This document shows, in pieces, positions 44,301-53,875 of a stretch of 64,000 nt of DNA (within the stretch, counting starts at the first letter, position 1; every line of letters begins with the position of its first letter). The DNA is from Dactylosporangium aurantiacum. GTDB lineage: Bacteria; Actinomycetota; Actinomycetes; Mycobacteriales; Micromonosporaceae. The stretch is from positions 1-64,000 of the forward strand of contig NZ_JNYJ01000030.1 of NCBI RefSeq assembly GCF_000716715.1. Direction: 5' to 3'. The position numbers and the translations under genes were made by a program. Under the pieces are notes generated by a model, which was given only the letters and a program-made list of their open reading frames with translations, had not been told where the DNA came from and ran no database searches.

Positions 44301-44690
44301 GTGGACATGGTGACGCTGCTGCGCGACTTCTTCCGGGCCGTGTCGTTCGAGCCGGGCGGGCGCCCCGCGTACGAGACGATCCACGGCCTGTTCGTCCCCG
44401 GCGGCCTGCTGGTCAAGGCGGTCGGGGCGCCCGAGGTGTCGACGGTGGAGCAGTTCATCGCCCCGCGGCTGGCGCTGGTCGAGTCCGGGGCGCTGACCGA
44501 GTTCCACGAGTCGGAGCGTTCGGGTGAGACGCAGCAGTTCGGCAACGTCGCGCAGCGCTGGTCGGTCTACGACAAGCGGGGCGTGCAGGACGGCACGGCG
44601 TTCGCCGCGGTGGGGCGGATCTCCACGCAGTTCGTCCGCACGCCATCGGGGTGGCTGATCACCTCGATGGCGTGGGACGACGAGCGGTGA
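44301..44690 (+). CDS. SnoaL/NTF2-like small protein
   Basis: A 129-aa soluble protein with the cone-shaped NTF2-like pattern: an N-terminal helix (LLRDFFRAVSF), FVPGGLLVKA, and a C-terminal strand pair ending in RTPSGWLITSMAWDDE. Such proteins act as small-molecule enzymes or stress-related binding proteins; no activity can be assigned. No ribosome site precedes the GTG, so the transcript may be leaderless. It is divergent from mannanase copy 2 and convergent with gltX, with four bases between. Confidence 0.72.
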   Translation: MDMVTLLRDFFRAVSFEPGGRPAYETIHGLFVPGGLLVKAVGAPEVSTVEQFIAPRLALVESGALTEFHESERSGETQQFGNVAQRWSVYDKRGVQDGTAFAAVGRISTQFVRTPSGWLITSMAWDDER

Positions 44691-44694
44691 CCGG

Positions 44695-46116
44695 CTAGAG
44701 CTTCGCGAGGGCGGCGCGCAGGCGGGCGAGGGTGCGGTCGCGGCCGAGGACCTCGAGGGACTCGAACAGCGGCAGCCCCACCGACCGCCCGGTGACCGCG
44801 ACCCTGATCGGGGCCTGGGCCTTGCCGAGCTTCAGGCCCCGCTCGGCGCCGACGGCCTCCAGGGTCGACTTCAGCGACTCCGCGTCCCACGCCGCGGTCT
44901 CGAACGCCGTGACGGCCGCGCCGAGCAGGTCGGCCGCGCCCTCCTTCATCGCCTTGGCCCAGGCGGCCTCGTCGACGGCGGGCTCCGACAGGAACGCGAA
45001 GTCGACGTTCGGCACGATCTCGGCGAGCAGCGCGATGCGGGTCTGCGCGTGCGGGGCGAGGGCGTCGAACACCTTCGGGTCGTAGTCGGCCGGGTCCCAC
45101 GGGGGCGCCGCGACCGGGGTGCCGCCGGGCGCGACCGGGGTGCCGGTCAGCCACGGCCGGCACGCCTCGGCGAACGCCTCCGGCGACAGGGCGCGGATGT
45201 ACTCACCGTTGAACGCGCGCAGCTTCTTCTCGTCGAAGAACGCCGGCGACGGGTTGACCTCCTCCAGGCGGAACTCGTCCTCGATGACCGACCACGGCAC
45301 GATCTCGCGGTCGTTCGACGGGGCCCAGCCCAGCAGCATCAGGTAGTTGCGCATCGCGTCGGCGAGGTAGCCCTCGTCGCGGTACTGCTCCAGGGCGACC
45401 TTGTCCCGGCGCTTCGACAGCTTCTGGCGCTTCTCGTTGACCACCACCGGCACGTGCGCCCACACCGGCGGCGTGCGGCCCAGCGCCGACCACAGCAGCT
45501 GCTGCTTCGGCGTGTTGGGCAGGTGCTCCTCGGCGCGGATCACGTGGGTGATGCCCATGGTCATGTCGTCGACGACGTTGGCCAGCAGGAACACCGCGGA
45601 GCCGTCACCGCGGGCGATGATGAAGTCCTCGATGAGCTTGTTGTCGAACGTCGGCTCGCCGCGGACCAGGTCGACCACGACGGTGGAGCCCTCGTCGGGG
45701 GTGCGGAAGCGCAGCGCCCGGCCCTCGCCGGGGCCGAGCGCCCGGTCGCGGCAGAAGCCGTCGTAGCCGCGGAACTGCGCCCCGGCGCGCTCCTGGATCT
45801 GCTCGCGGGTGCAGTCGCAGTAGTACGCCTTGCCCGCCGTGTACAGCTCGTGGGCGGCGGCGGTGTGCGCCTCCGCGTAGGACGACTGGAAGTAGGGCCC
45901 CTCGTAGGTGTCCCGGGCGATGCCGATCCACTCGAGGGCGTTCAGGATGCCCTCGGTCCATTCGGGGCGGTTGCGCGCGGCGTCGGTGTCCTCGATCCGC
46001 AGCACGAACACCCCGCCCTGCTGCTTGGCGTAGATCCAGTTCTGCAGCGCCGAACGGGCACCGCCGACGTGGAACATCCCGGTCGGGGAGGGGGCGAAAC
46101 GCACGCGAACCGTCAC
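44695..46116 (-). CDS. gltX: Glutamyl-tRNA synthetase
   Basis: A 473-aa class I aminoacyl-tRNA synthetase charging tRNA-Glu (and tRNA-Gln where GatCAB is used). It has the HIGH-type motif [17 protein letters not shown] at residues 8-24, a CDCTREQ stretch in the insertion domain, and the KMSKS-type loop [11 protein letters not shown]. The GTG start overlaps the stop of the upstream marR gene as GTGA, an unusual coupling for an essential synthetase. Confidence 0.96.
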   Translation of the reverse strand: MTVRVRFAPSPTGMFHVGGARSALQNWIYAKQQGGVFVLRIEDTDAARNRPEWTEGILNALEWIGIARDTYEGPYFQSSYAEAHTAAAHELYTAGKAYYCDCTREQIQERAGAQFRGYDGFCRDRALGPGEGRALRFRTPDEGSTVVVDLVRGEPTFDNKLIEDFIIARGDGSAVFLLANVVDDMTMGITHVIRAEEHLPNTPKQQLLWSALGRTPPVWAHVPVVVNEKRQKLSKRRDKVALEQYRDEGYLADAMRNYLMLLGWAPSNDREIVPWSVIEDEFRLEEVNPSPAFFDEKKLRAFNGEYIRALSPEAFAEACRPWLTGTPVAPGGTPVAAPPWDPADYDPKVFDALAPHAQTRIALLAEIVPNVDFAFLSEPAVDEAAWAKAMKEGAADLLGAAVTAFETAAWDAESLKSTLEAVGAERGLKLGKAQAPIRVAVTGRSVGLPLFESLEVLGRDRTLARLRAALAKL

Positions 46117-46607
46117 ACCTCCAGACTAGTGGCCTCGTCATCCGGGATGTCGACGCCCTGCTCCAGGGCATCGGCGCGGGCCGCGTCCAGCAGCCGGGCC
46201 AGCACGGTCTCCAGCATGAGCAGGGTCTCGTCGTCGAGCCGGTCCAGCAGGCGGCGTTGCGCCTGGTTGCCGCTGTCCATGATGTCGGTCAGCACCTCGC
46301 GGCCGGCCGGCGACAGGTGGATGCGGCGGATACGGCGGTCGTGCCGGTCCTCGGTGCGTGTCACATAGCCGTGGGTCACCAGGCGATCCACGATGCCGGA
46401 CAGCGTGGCGGACGTCACGCCGAGATGCCTGGTGAGCTCGTGCGAGGCGATGCCGTCGTGCCGGGCGAGCAGGATAAGCACCTTGAGCTGCTGCATCGTG
46501 AGGTTTACTGAGAACAGCCGGTTGGTGCGGTCATACGCGAACAGGGTGCGCAGCCGTTGCTCCGCCGCCATCACGCGCAGCAGCAGCGCATTCCTGTGAA
46601 TCGTCAC
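46113..46607 (-). CDS. MarR family transcriptional regulator
   Basis: A 164-aa winged-helix regulator with [26 protein letters not shown] (two halves of the recognition helix region) followed by the wing [16 protein letters not shown]. It lies divergent from the RND exporter gene, with a palindrome in the 98-base spacer, so it probably represses that exporter and itself until a ligand binds. Its stop overlaps the gltX start by four bases. The GTG start is the first in the frame. Confidence 0.88.
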   Translation of the reverse strand: MTIHRNALLLRVMAAEQRLRTLFAYDRTNRLFSVNLTMQQLKVLILLARHDGIASHELTRHLGVTSATLSGIVDRLVTHGYVTRTEDRHDRRIRRIHLSPAGREVLTDIMDSGNQAQRRLLDRLDDETLLMLETVLARLLDAARADALEQGVDIPDDEATSLEV

Positions 46608-46658
46608 AGCAATGTTTTACCCCCTGGAAAAGCTTTGCGCGAGGCGAACCATTAGCAT

Positions 46659-46676
46659 CACACGAACTAACGTGTG
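46659..46676. promoter_or_regulatory. Candidate MarR operator
   Basis: CACACG (46659-46664) and CGTGTG (46671-46676) flank AACTAA in the spacer between the marR gene and the RND exporter, about 30 bases before the exporter ATG. Size and symmetry suit a MarR dimer. Confidence 0.6.
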
Positions 46677-46705
46677 TCTTAGCCGATCGGAAGAAGACTC
46701 CAGAC

Positions 46706-49700
46706 ATGTCGTTCCTCGCCCGGCTCAGTTTGGCGAACCGGGGGCTGGTCGCGATCATCGCGATCGTCGTCCTGGGCTTCGGCGCCATTGCCATCCCGTC
46801 CCTGAAACAGCAGCTCATCCCGTCGATCGACTTCCCCGCGGCGTTCGTGCTCGCGCCCTACCCGGGCGTGTCGCCGGACATCGTCGAGGAGCAGGTCACC
46901 GAGCCGATCGAGAACGCCCTGCAGGGCGTGCCCGGGCTCACGGACGTCACCTCCACCACGCGTGAGGGTGTCGCGACCGTCCAGGTGTCCTTCGAGTTCG
47001 GCTCGTCCATCGACGACGTCACCAACAAGATCTCCACGGCGATCAACCGGATCAAGTCGACGCTGCCGTCGACCGTCGAGCCGCAGGTCATCGCCGGCTC
47101 GACCGACGACCTGCCGGCCGTGGTGCTCGCCGCCAGCAAGTCCGGTGACCAGGTCGCGTTCGCCCAGCAGCTGGACGCGATCGTCGTGCCGGCGCTGCAG
47201 GGGATCGAAGGGGTGCGCGCGGTCGAGGTGACCGGCGCGGCGACGCAGGACGTGGAGATCACCCTCGACCCGGCGAAGGCGTTCCCGGCCGGGGTCAACG
47301 CGCAGACGGTCACCGCCGCGCTGAAGTCCAACGGCGTGTCGTTCCCCGCCGGCACCCTCACCGAGGGCGACCGCTCCCTCGCGGTGCAGGTCGGCGGCAC
47401 CCTCGCGACCCTCGACGACCTGAAGGCGCTCAACATCACGCCGGCCACGAAGCTCGGCGACGTGGCGAAGGTCGAGCTGAAGACGGCCGAGACCACCTCG
47501 ATCACCCGCACCGACGGCAAGCCCAGCCTCGGCATCGCCGTCACCGCGTCCCCCGACGGCAACGCCGTCAAGATCAGCCACGCGGTGCGCGACAAGCTCG
47601 ACGAGCTCAAGAAGGAGCTCGGCGGTGACACGGCGATCACCCCGGTCTTCGACCAGGCGCCGTTCGTGGAGAAGTCCATCAAGAGCCTCAGCACCGAGGG
47701 TGCCCTCGGCCTGCTCTTCGCCGTCGTGGTGATCCTGGTCTTCCTGTTCTCGCTGCGCTCGACGCTCGTCACCGCCGTGTCGATCCCGCTGTCGGTGGTC
47801 GTCGCGCTGATCGGCCTGTGGATCGGTGACTACTCGCTCAACCTGCTCACCCTCGGCGCGCTCACCATCGCCGTCGGCCGGGTCGTGGACGACTCGATCG
47901 TCGTGCTGGAGAACATCAAACGACATCTGGAGTACGGCGAGGAGAAACGCCACGCCATCCTCACCGGCGTCCGCGAGGTCACCAGCGCCGTCGTCGCCTC
48001 CACCCTGACCACGGTCGCGGTGTTCCTGCCGATCGGTCTCGTCGGCGGCTTCGCCGGCCAGCTGTTCCGCCCGTTCGCCGTCACCATCACCGTGGCGCTG
48101 CTCGCGTCGCTGCTGGTGTCGCTCACCGTCGTGCCGGTGCTCGCGTACTGGTTCCTGCGCCCGCCGAAGCAGGTCGGCGCCGTGGAGCGCGAGGCGATCC
48201 TCGCCAAGGCCCTCGACAAGGAGGAGCGCAGCCGGCTGCAGCGCACCTACGTGCCGGTCATCAGCTGGGTCACCCGCAGCCGCGCCACCCGCTGGATCAC
48301 CGTCGGCCTGAGCATCCTGGTGTTCTTCGTGACGATCGGCCTGGCCGGCCTGCTCAAGACGAACTTCATCGACCAGAGCGGGCAGACGGAGTTCTCCATC
48401 TCCCAGGAGCTGCCGGTCGGCTCCAGCCTCGCCGTCACCGACGCCGCCGCGAAGAAGGTCGAGGACCTCCTCGGCGCCCGCAGCGACATCGAGACCTACC
48501 AGGCCACCGTCGGCGCCTCCGCCGGCTTCGGCTTCGCCGGCGCCCAGTCGGGCAACACGGCCAACTTCTCGGTCACCGCGAAGGAGGACGCCGACGTCGA
48601 CAAGGTCATCGAGGAGCTGCGCAAGCAGGTCGCCGACCAGGCCGCGTTCGGCGTCGTGAAGATCACCGCCGGCGGCGGTGGTGGCGGCTCGACCGACCAG
48701 CTCGAGGTCGTCGTCAAGGCCAACAACACCGACGACCTCGCCAAGGCCGCCGCGCAGGCCCAGGAGGCGATGGCCGGCACCCCCGGCATCGCCGACGTGG
48801 AGAGCAACCTCGCGGCCAGCAACCCGCGCGTCGACGTGCGGGTCAAGCGGGACGTCGCGGCGAAGTACGGCCTGTCCGACGCCGCGATCGGCGGCATCGT
48901 CAGCGCCGCGTACCGCGGGCAGAACCTCGCCCAGCTCACCGTCGACGGCCAGCAGCGCGACCTGATCCTGCGCTCCGGCCCGGCCCCGGCGACCCTGGAG
49001 CAGCTCAAGGCGCTGCCGATCCCGGTGCAGAGCGCGACGACCCCGGTCGTGCGGCTCGACCAGGTCGCCGAGGTCAAGGAGGGCGCCGGCCCGGTCGCCA
49101 TCACCCGCATCGACGGCAACCGCAGCGCCTCGGTCACCGGCCGGGCCGAAGGCTCCGACCTGGGCAAGGTCTCCGCGCAGCTGCAGAAGAAGCTCGACGA
49201 GCTGACCCTGCCGGCCGGTGCGACCGTGACCCTCGGCGGCGTCACCGAGGACCAGCAGGAGGCGTTCGCGCAGCTCGGCCTGGCCATGCTCGCCGCGATC
49301 GCGATCGTGTTCGTCATCATGGTGGCGACGTTCCGCAGCATCGCCCAGCCGATCATCCTGCTGGTGTCGATCCCGTTCGCCGCGACCGGCGCGATCCTGC
49401 TGCTGCTCGCGACGAACACCCCGCTCGGCCTGCCCGCCATGATCGGTGTCCTGATGCTCATCGGCATCGTCGTCACCAACGCGATCGTGCTGATGGACCT
49501 CATCAACCAGTACCGGGAGGGCGGCATGCCCGTCCGCCAGGCGGTCATCGAGGGCGGCCGGCACCGGCTCCGGCCCATCCTCATGACGGCCGTCGCCACC
49601 ATCTGCGCGCTCGCGCCGATGGCGGTCGGCCTCACCGGCGAGGGCGGGTTCATCTCCCAGCCCCTGGCCATCGTCGTCATCGGCGGCCTGGTCAGCTCGA

Positions 49701-49888
49701 CCCTGCTGACCCTGGTCCTGGTGCCGACGCTGTACACGATGGTCGAGGGCGTCAAGGAACGCCGCCGCATCAAGCGCGAGGGCCGGCACGCCGCCGTCAC
49801 CACCGCCGAGCCGCCGTTCACCGGCGACGACGGCGAGGGCGAGGGCCGGCACCGGGTCGACCCGCTGGAGCCCGCGCCGTCGCACTAG
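46706..49888 (+). CDS. RND-family efflux transporter (HAE1/AcrB-like)
   Basis: A 1060-aa polytopic exporter. The N-terminal membrane segment is followed by IPSIDFPAAFVLAPYPGVSPD, a large extracytoplasmic loop, and then a membrane block with the proton-relay aspartates in VGRVVDDSIVVLEN. The second half repeats this layout with a second loop (GVTEDQQEAFAQLGLAM) and a final membrane block. It resembles Bacillus SwrC and Gram-positive AcrB-like pumps, which export drugs, lipopeptides or fatty acids. No adaptor or outer-membrane partner is present. The tail is acidic and soluble. Control by the divergent MarR protein is likely. Confidence 0.92.
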   Translation: MSFLARLSLANRGLVAIIAIVVLGFGAIAIPSLKQQLIPSIDFPAAFVLAPYPGVSPDIVEEQVTEPIENALQGVPGLTDVTSTTREGVATVQVSFEFGSSIDDVTNKISTAINRIKSTLPSTVEPQVIAGSTDDLPAVVLAASKSGDQVAFAQQLDAIVVPALQGIEGVRAVEVTGAATQDVEITLDPAKAFPAGVNAQTVTAALKSNGVSFPAGTLTEGDRSLAVQVGGTLATLDDLKALNITPATKLGDVAKVELKTAETTSITRTDGKPSLGIAVTASPDGNAVKISHAVRDKLDELKKELGGDTAITPVFDQAPFVEKSIKSLSTEGALGLLFAVVVILVFLFSLRSTLVTAVSIPLSVVVALIGLWIGDYSLNLLTLGALTIAVGRVVDDSIVVLENIKRHLEYGEEKRHAILTGVREVTSAVVASTLTTVAVFLPIGLVGGFAGQLFRPFAVTITVALLASLLVSLTVVPVLAYWFLRPPKQVGAVEREAILAKALDKEERSRLQRTYVPVISWVTRSRATRWITVGLSILVFFVTIGLAGLLKTNFIDQSGQTEFSISQELPVGSSLAVTDAAAKKVEDLLGARSDIETYQATVGASAGFGFAGAQSGNTANFSVTAKEDADVDKVIEELRKQVADQAAFGVVKITAGGGGGGSTDQLEVVVKANNTDDLAKAAAQAQEAMAGTPGIADVESNLAASNPRVDVRVKRDVAAKYGLSDAAIGGIVSAAYRGQNLAQLTVDGQQRDLILRSGPAPATLEQLKALPIPVQSATTPVVRLDQVAEVKEGAGPVAITRIDGNRSASVTGRAEGSDLGKVSAQLQKKLDELTLPAGATVTLGGVTEDQQEAFAQLGLAMLAAIAIVFVIMVATFRSIAQPIILLVSIPFAATGAILLLLATNTPLGLPAMIGVLMLIGIVVTNAIVLMDLINQYREGGMPVRQAVIEGGRHRLRPILMTAVATICALAPMAVGLTGEGGFISQPLAIVVIGGLVSSTLLTLVLVPTLYTMVEGVKERRRIKREGRHAAVTTAEPPFTGDDGEGEGRHRVDPLEPAPSH

Positions 49889-49901
49889 ACGGCCCGACGC
49901 G

Positions 49902-49938
49902 TGACCGGCCACCCCTCACACCGAGGGGTGGCCGGTCA
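49902..49938. terminator. Bidirectional terminator after the RND exporter
   Basis: A perfect 16-bp stem (49902-49917 and 49923-49938, TGACCGGCCACCCCTC type) with a 5-base loop lies between the convergent exporter and alpha/beta hydrolase genes. Confidence 0.88.
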
Positions 49939-49942
49939 TGTA

Positions 49943-50809
49943 TCAGCGGGCCAGCAGGGCCCGGATCGCTTGTACCACCTCCGCCGGCGCCTCCTCGGCC
50001 ATGAAGTGCCCGCACGACACGGTCGCGTGGACCAGGTCCGGCGCCCACGCCCGCCACCGCGCCGCCGCGTCGAACCCGAGCGCCGCACCCCAGTCCTGCT
50101 GCAGCACGCTCACCGGCATCCGCAGCGTCGCACCCGCCGCCCGGTCCGCCAGGTCGTGCTCGACGTCCACGCCCGCCGACGCGCGGTAGTCCGCGACGAT
50201 CGACGGGACCGCGTCGCGGCAGGCGGCCAGGTACGCCTCCCGCACCCGCCCCGGGATCGCCCCCGGATCCCGCGTCCACAGGTCCAGGAAGTAGCCGAAG
50301 AACGCGTCCGGCGCCGCGCCGATCAGCGTCTCCGGCAGCCCCGCCGGCTGCGCCATCAGGTACAGGTGGAACCCGACCGCGGCGGTGGTGCCGTGCAGCA
50401 CGTCCCACATGTCCAGGGTCGGCAGCACGTCCAGCGACGCCAGGTGCGTGACCGCGCCCGGATGGTCCAGGCCCGCCCGGATCGCGACCAGGGCGCCCCG
50501 GTCGTGCCCGGCGAGGGCGAACCGCTCGTGGCCGAGCGCGCCGGCGAGCGCGACCACGTCCGCGGCCATGACCCGCTTGGCGTACGCCGCGTCGCCGGCC
50601 GGTTTGCTGCTGGCGCCGTACCCGCGAAGGTCCGGGCAGATGACGGTGTGGTCGGCGGCCAGGTCGGCGGCGACGTGCCGCCACATCAGGTGCGTCTGCG
50701 GGAAACCGTGCAGGAGCACCACCGGCGGTCCCGAGCCGCCGACCGCGGTGCTCAGCGTCACGCCGTCGGCGACGGGGACCTGCCGGTAGTCGAAGCCGTG
50801 GATTCTCAT
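49943..50809 (-). CDS. Alpha/beta hydrolase, haloacetate dehalogenase-like
   Basis: A 288-aa hydrolase with LLHGFPQTHLMW, the aspartate nucleophile in LAGHDRGALVAIRAGLDHP, ASLDVLPT and the catalytic His in SCGHFMAEEAP. These features are shared by fluoroacetate dehalogenases and epoxide hydrolases. The halide-pocket His seems kept (GFHLYLMAQP), while the neighbouring Trp of true fluoroacetate dehalogenases is Leu here (comparison from memory), so the natural substrate is open. It is divergent from the SARP-type regulator with 54 bases between. Confidence 0.8.
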   Translation of the reverse strand: MRIHGFDYRQVPVADGVTLSTAVGGSGPPVVLLHGFPQTHLMWRHVAADLAADHTVICPDLRGYGASSKPAGDAAYAKRVMAADVVALAGALGHERFALAGHDRGALVAIRAGLDHPGAVTHLASLDVLPTLDMWDVLHGTTAAVGFHLYLMAQPAGLPETLIGAAPDAFFGYFLDLWTRDPGAIPGRVREAYLAACRDAVPSIVADYRASAGVDVEHDLADRAAGATLRMPVSVLQQDWGAALGFDAAARWRAWAPDLVHATVSCGHFMAEEAPAEVVQAIRALLAR

Positions 50810-50863
50810 GGGCCCAGCCTGCGCGGCGCCGATGAGTGTCCGATGAGCAGTAGATTTGCTCGG

Positions 50864-53800
50864 GTGACCAGGTTCGGCGTGTTCGGTCCGGTGCGGGCCG
50901 AGACCGGCGCCGGACCCGCCGCGCTGCAGGGCGCCCGCCAGCGGGCCGTCCTCGCCCGCCTGGTCGTCGCCCGCGGCCGGGTCGTCCCCGTCGGTGTCCT
51001 CGTCGACGACCTGTGGCCCGAGGACCCGCCGCGCGGCGCCGTCGCGGCCATCCGCACGTTCGTCGCCGACCTGCGCCGGGCCCTGGAGCCCGACCGGGCA
51101 CCGCGCCGGCCGTCGGCGCTGCTGGTGACGGAGCCGCCGGGGTACGCGCTGCGCCCCGCCGCCGGCGACGTCGACGCGTGGCGCTTCGAGGCCGCCGTCG
51201 AGGCCACCCGCGACCTGCCCCCGGACGCCGCGCTGCCCCGGCTCGCCGAGGCCCTCGGGTGGTGGCGCGGGCCCGCGTACGCCGAGTTCGCCGCCGAGCC
51301 GTGGGCCCGCGCCGAGATCGACCGCCTCGACGAGCTGCGCGCCCTCGCCGTGGAACGCCACGCGGCGGCGCTGCTCGCCCTCGGCCGGCCCGCCGAGGCG
51401 GCGACCGAGCTGCAGGCACACACCACCGCGCACCCGCTGCGGGAGGGCGCCTGGCAGTCGTTGGCGCTCGCCCTGTACCGGTCCGGCCGGCAGGGCGACG
51501 CGCTCGCCGCGCTGCGCCGGGCCCGGACGGTGCTGGCGGAGGAGCTCGGCATCGACCCGGGGCCGGCGCTGCGCACCCTGGAGACGGACATCCTCACCCA
51601 GTCCCCGGACCTGGACGCCCCCGCGGTGCCTTCGCGGTCGCCGGGGCCTTCGCGGTCGCCGGGGCCTTCGCGGTCGCCCGCGTCGCCGGGGCCTTCGCGG
51701 TCGCCCGCGTCGGCGGGGCCTTCGCGGTCGCCGGGGCTCGTGGGGCGGGACCGGGAGCTGGGCCGGCTCCGGCTGGCCGCCGCCGACGCCGTGTCCCACG
51801 GGCGGCCCGTGCTCGCCCTCGTGTCCGGCGAGCCCGGCGCCGGCAAGACCGCGCTCGTCTCGGCCCTCGCCGCCGACCTCGCCGCCGCCGGCTGGACGAC
51901 CTCGTGGGGTCACGCCCCCGAACACGACGGCGCCCCGGCCGTCCACCCCGACGTGCTGCCGCCACCGGCCGGTGCCCCGGTCACCGACCCCGCCGTGGCC
52001 CGCCTCCGCCGCCGCCGCGCCGCCGTCGCCGGGCTGACCGAGGCCGCGCGGACCGCCCCCGTGCTCCTCATCGCCGACGACCTGCACCGCGCCGACGCGG
52101 GCACCCTGGAGCTGCTCACCGACCTGTTCTCCGAACGCGACCCGGTCCGCGGCCCGGTCCTGCTCACCGGCACGTTCCGCGGCACCGAGCTCGGCCCGCC
52201 GCTCACCGCCGCCCTCGCCGCGTTCGCCCGCGCCGAACCGGTCCGAGTCGACCTCACCGGCCTCGACGGGCCCGCCACCGCCGCGCTCGCCCGCGCCGTC
52301 GCCGGCCGCGACCTGGACACCGCCACGGTGCACCGGCGCACCGGCGGCAACCCGTTCTTCGTCCGCGAGCTCGCCCGCCTCGTCAAGGACGAGGGCGACG
52401 CCGCCCTGCGGACGGTCCCGGCCGGGGTCCGCGACGTCCTGCGCCACCGCCTCGCCCAGCTCCCACCCGCCACCCGTACCGCGCTCGGCGTCGCCGCCGT
52501 CCTCGGCCGCGACGTCGCCCCCGACGTCCTGGCCGCCCTCGTCCCCGACCCGTCGGCGCTCGACCCGGCCGTCGACGCCGGGTTCCTCACCGACGGCGGG
52601 CTGCGCTTCGCCCACGTACTGACGCGCGACACCCTCTACGGCGACCTGTCCGAACTGACCCGCCGGGCCTGGCACGCCGCCGCCGGGGACGCGCTCATCC
52701 GTCTCGACCCGTCCGACGCCGCCGCCATCGCCCACCACCTCGCGCACGCCGGCCCCGCGCACGCCCAGGCCGCCGCCCGGTACGCCCGCGAGGCCGCCCT
52801 GCACGCCGAGCACCGCGGCGACCCGCACGAGGCCGCCCGCCACTGGCGCCGCGCCGGCACCGACCCCACCGCGCTGATGGGGCTCGCCCGGGCCCTCGCC
52901 GTCACCGGCCACATGGCCGAGGCCCGCCGCCTGCGCGCCGCCGTCGCCCCGGACCCGGCCGCCCTCACCGCCTTCGACGTGCCCGCCATCTGGCCCCGCA
53001 ACGACGACGAGCGCCTGTCCGGGCTCCTCGTCACCGCCGCCACCAGCGCCCTGTCCGGCCCGCTCGACGAGCGGCACCGGGGCCGGGTCCTGAGCACCCT
53101 CGCCCTCGAGCTGCGCGGCAGCACCGACCCGCGCGGCCGGCGGGCGGCGTCCGCCGCGGAGCGCATCGCCCGCACGACCGGGGACCCCGTGCAGCTGGCG
53201 CTCGCGTTGAACGCCCGGTACATGCACACCTTCCACCGCCCCGGCCTCGCCCCCGCCCGCGCCGCGATCGGCGCCGAGCTCACCGACCTGGCCGCCCGGC
53301 ACGACCTGCCCACGTTCGAGGTCCTCGGCCACCTCATCCGGCTGCAGTCCGCCGCCGCCCTCGGCGACCTGCCCACCGCCGACACCCACGCCACCGCCGC
53401 CGACATCCTCGCCACCCGCTACGACCTGCCCCTCGTCGGCGTGTTCACCACCCTGTACGCGGCACTGCGCCACCCTTCGGAGGCCGCGTACCGCACGGCG
53501 CACGCCCTGCTCGCCCGCGCCGACCTGCCGGGGATGGCGGAGGGCCTGCTGAGCCTGTCCCTGCTCACCGTGGACGTGTACCCCGACGGGGACTGGGGCC
53601 CGTACGAGCCGTGGGTCCGGCCGCTGCTGCTGATTCGCGCCGGCCGCCGGGACGAGGCACTCGGGGCGCTGCGGTCCCTGCCCCCATCCCCGCACGACGC
53701 TCTGCTGGAGGCCCGACTGTGTTTGGCGGCGCGGGCGGCGGTCGCCCTCGACGACCGCCCGACGATGCGCACCCTGTACACGGCCCTGCTGCCGGCCGCC

Positions 53801-53875
53801 GCGGAACACGCGGGCGCCCAGTCAGGCGTGCTGTCCTTCGGCCCGGTCGCGGAGCTACTGGCCGCCCTCGCGTGA
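50864..53875 (+). CDS. AfsR/SARP-type regulator with BTAD and ATPase domains
   Basis: A 1003-aa regulator. Residues 1-95 are an OmpR-like winged helix (TRFGVFGPVRA, LVDDLWPEDPPRGAVAAIRTFVADLRRAL split). Residues 100-245 form the BTAD helical repeat. A Ser/Pro/Arg-rich linker encoded by a minisatellite follows, then an ATPase with Walker A SGEPGAGKTALVS and Walker B VLLIADDLHRAD, and a TPR-like C-terminal half. Such proteins activate secondary-metabolite or nutrient-linked genes. A TAGATT -10-like hexamer (50851-50856) seven bases before the GTG suggests a leaderless start; an in-frame ATG lies 21 bases earlier. No biosynthetic cluster is adjacent. Confidence 0.87.
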   Translation: MTRFGVFGPVRAETGAGPAALQGARQRAVLARLVVARGRVVPVGVLVDDLWPEDPPRGAVAAIRTFVADLRRALEPDRAPRRPSALLVTEPPGYALRPAAGDVDAWRFEAAVEATRDLPPDAALPRLAEALGWWRGPAYAEFAAEPWARAEIDRLDELRALAVERHAAALLALGRPAEAATELQAHTTAHPLREGAWQSLALALYRSGRQGDALAALRRARTVLAEELGIDPGPALRTLETDILTQSPDLDAPAVPSRSPGPSRSPGPSRSPASPGPSRSPASAGPSRSPGLVGRDRELGRLRLAAADAVSHGRPVLALVSGEPGAGKTALVSALAADLAAAGWTTSWGHAPEHDGAPAVHPDVLPPPAGAPVTDPAVARLRRRRAAVAGLTEAARTAPVLLIADDLHRADAGTLELLTDLFSERDPVRGPVLLTGTFRGTELGPPLTAALAAFARAEPVRVDLTGLDGPATAALARAVAGRDLDTATVHRRTGGNPFFVRELARLVKDEGDAALRTVPAGVRDVLRHRLAQLPPATRTALGVAAVLGRDVAPDVLAALVPDPSALDPAVDAGFLTDGGLRFAHVLTRDTLYGDLSELTRRAWHAAAGDALIRLDPSDAAAIAHHLAHAGPAHAQAAARYAREAALHAEHRGDPHEAARHWRRAGTDPTALMGLARALAVTGHMAEARRLRAAVAPDPAALTAFDVPAIWPRNDDERLSGLLVTAATSALSGPLDERHRGRVLSTLALELRGSTDPRGRRAASAAERIARTTGDPVQLALALNARYMHTFHRPGLAPARAAIGAELTDLAARHDLPTFEVLGHLIRLQSAAALGDLPTADTHATAADILATRYDLPLVGVFTTLYAALRHPSEAAYRTAHALLARADLPGMAEGLLSLSLLTVDVYPDGDWGPYEPWVRPLLLIRAGRRDEALGALRSLPPSPHDALLEARLCLAARAAVALDDRPTMRTLYTALLPAAAEHAGAQSGVLSFGPVAELLAALA
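51629..51736 (+). repeat. In-frame minisatellite in the SARP regulator linker
   Basis: CCTTCGCGGTCGCC occurs five times, starting at 51629, 51647, 51665, 51692 and 51719, with spacings of 18, 18, 27 and 27 bases. All are multiples of three, so the repeats encode a PSRSPG-type linker and can expand or shrink without frameshift. Confidence 0.92.

Noticed and set aside
46679..49912. Very long open frame (over 1000 codons) on the strand opposite the RND exporter
   Set aside because: It mirrors the exporter frame, is full of Asp/Arg/His/Gly low complexity and has no domain; a by-product of high GC codon use.
49943..53809. Long minus-strand frame joining the alpha/beta hydrolase with sequence opposite the SARP regulator
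   Set aside because: Only the last 288 residues make sense; the rest is antisense to the regulator. The ATG at 50809 is the true start.
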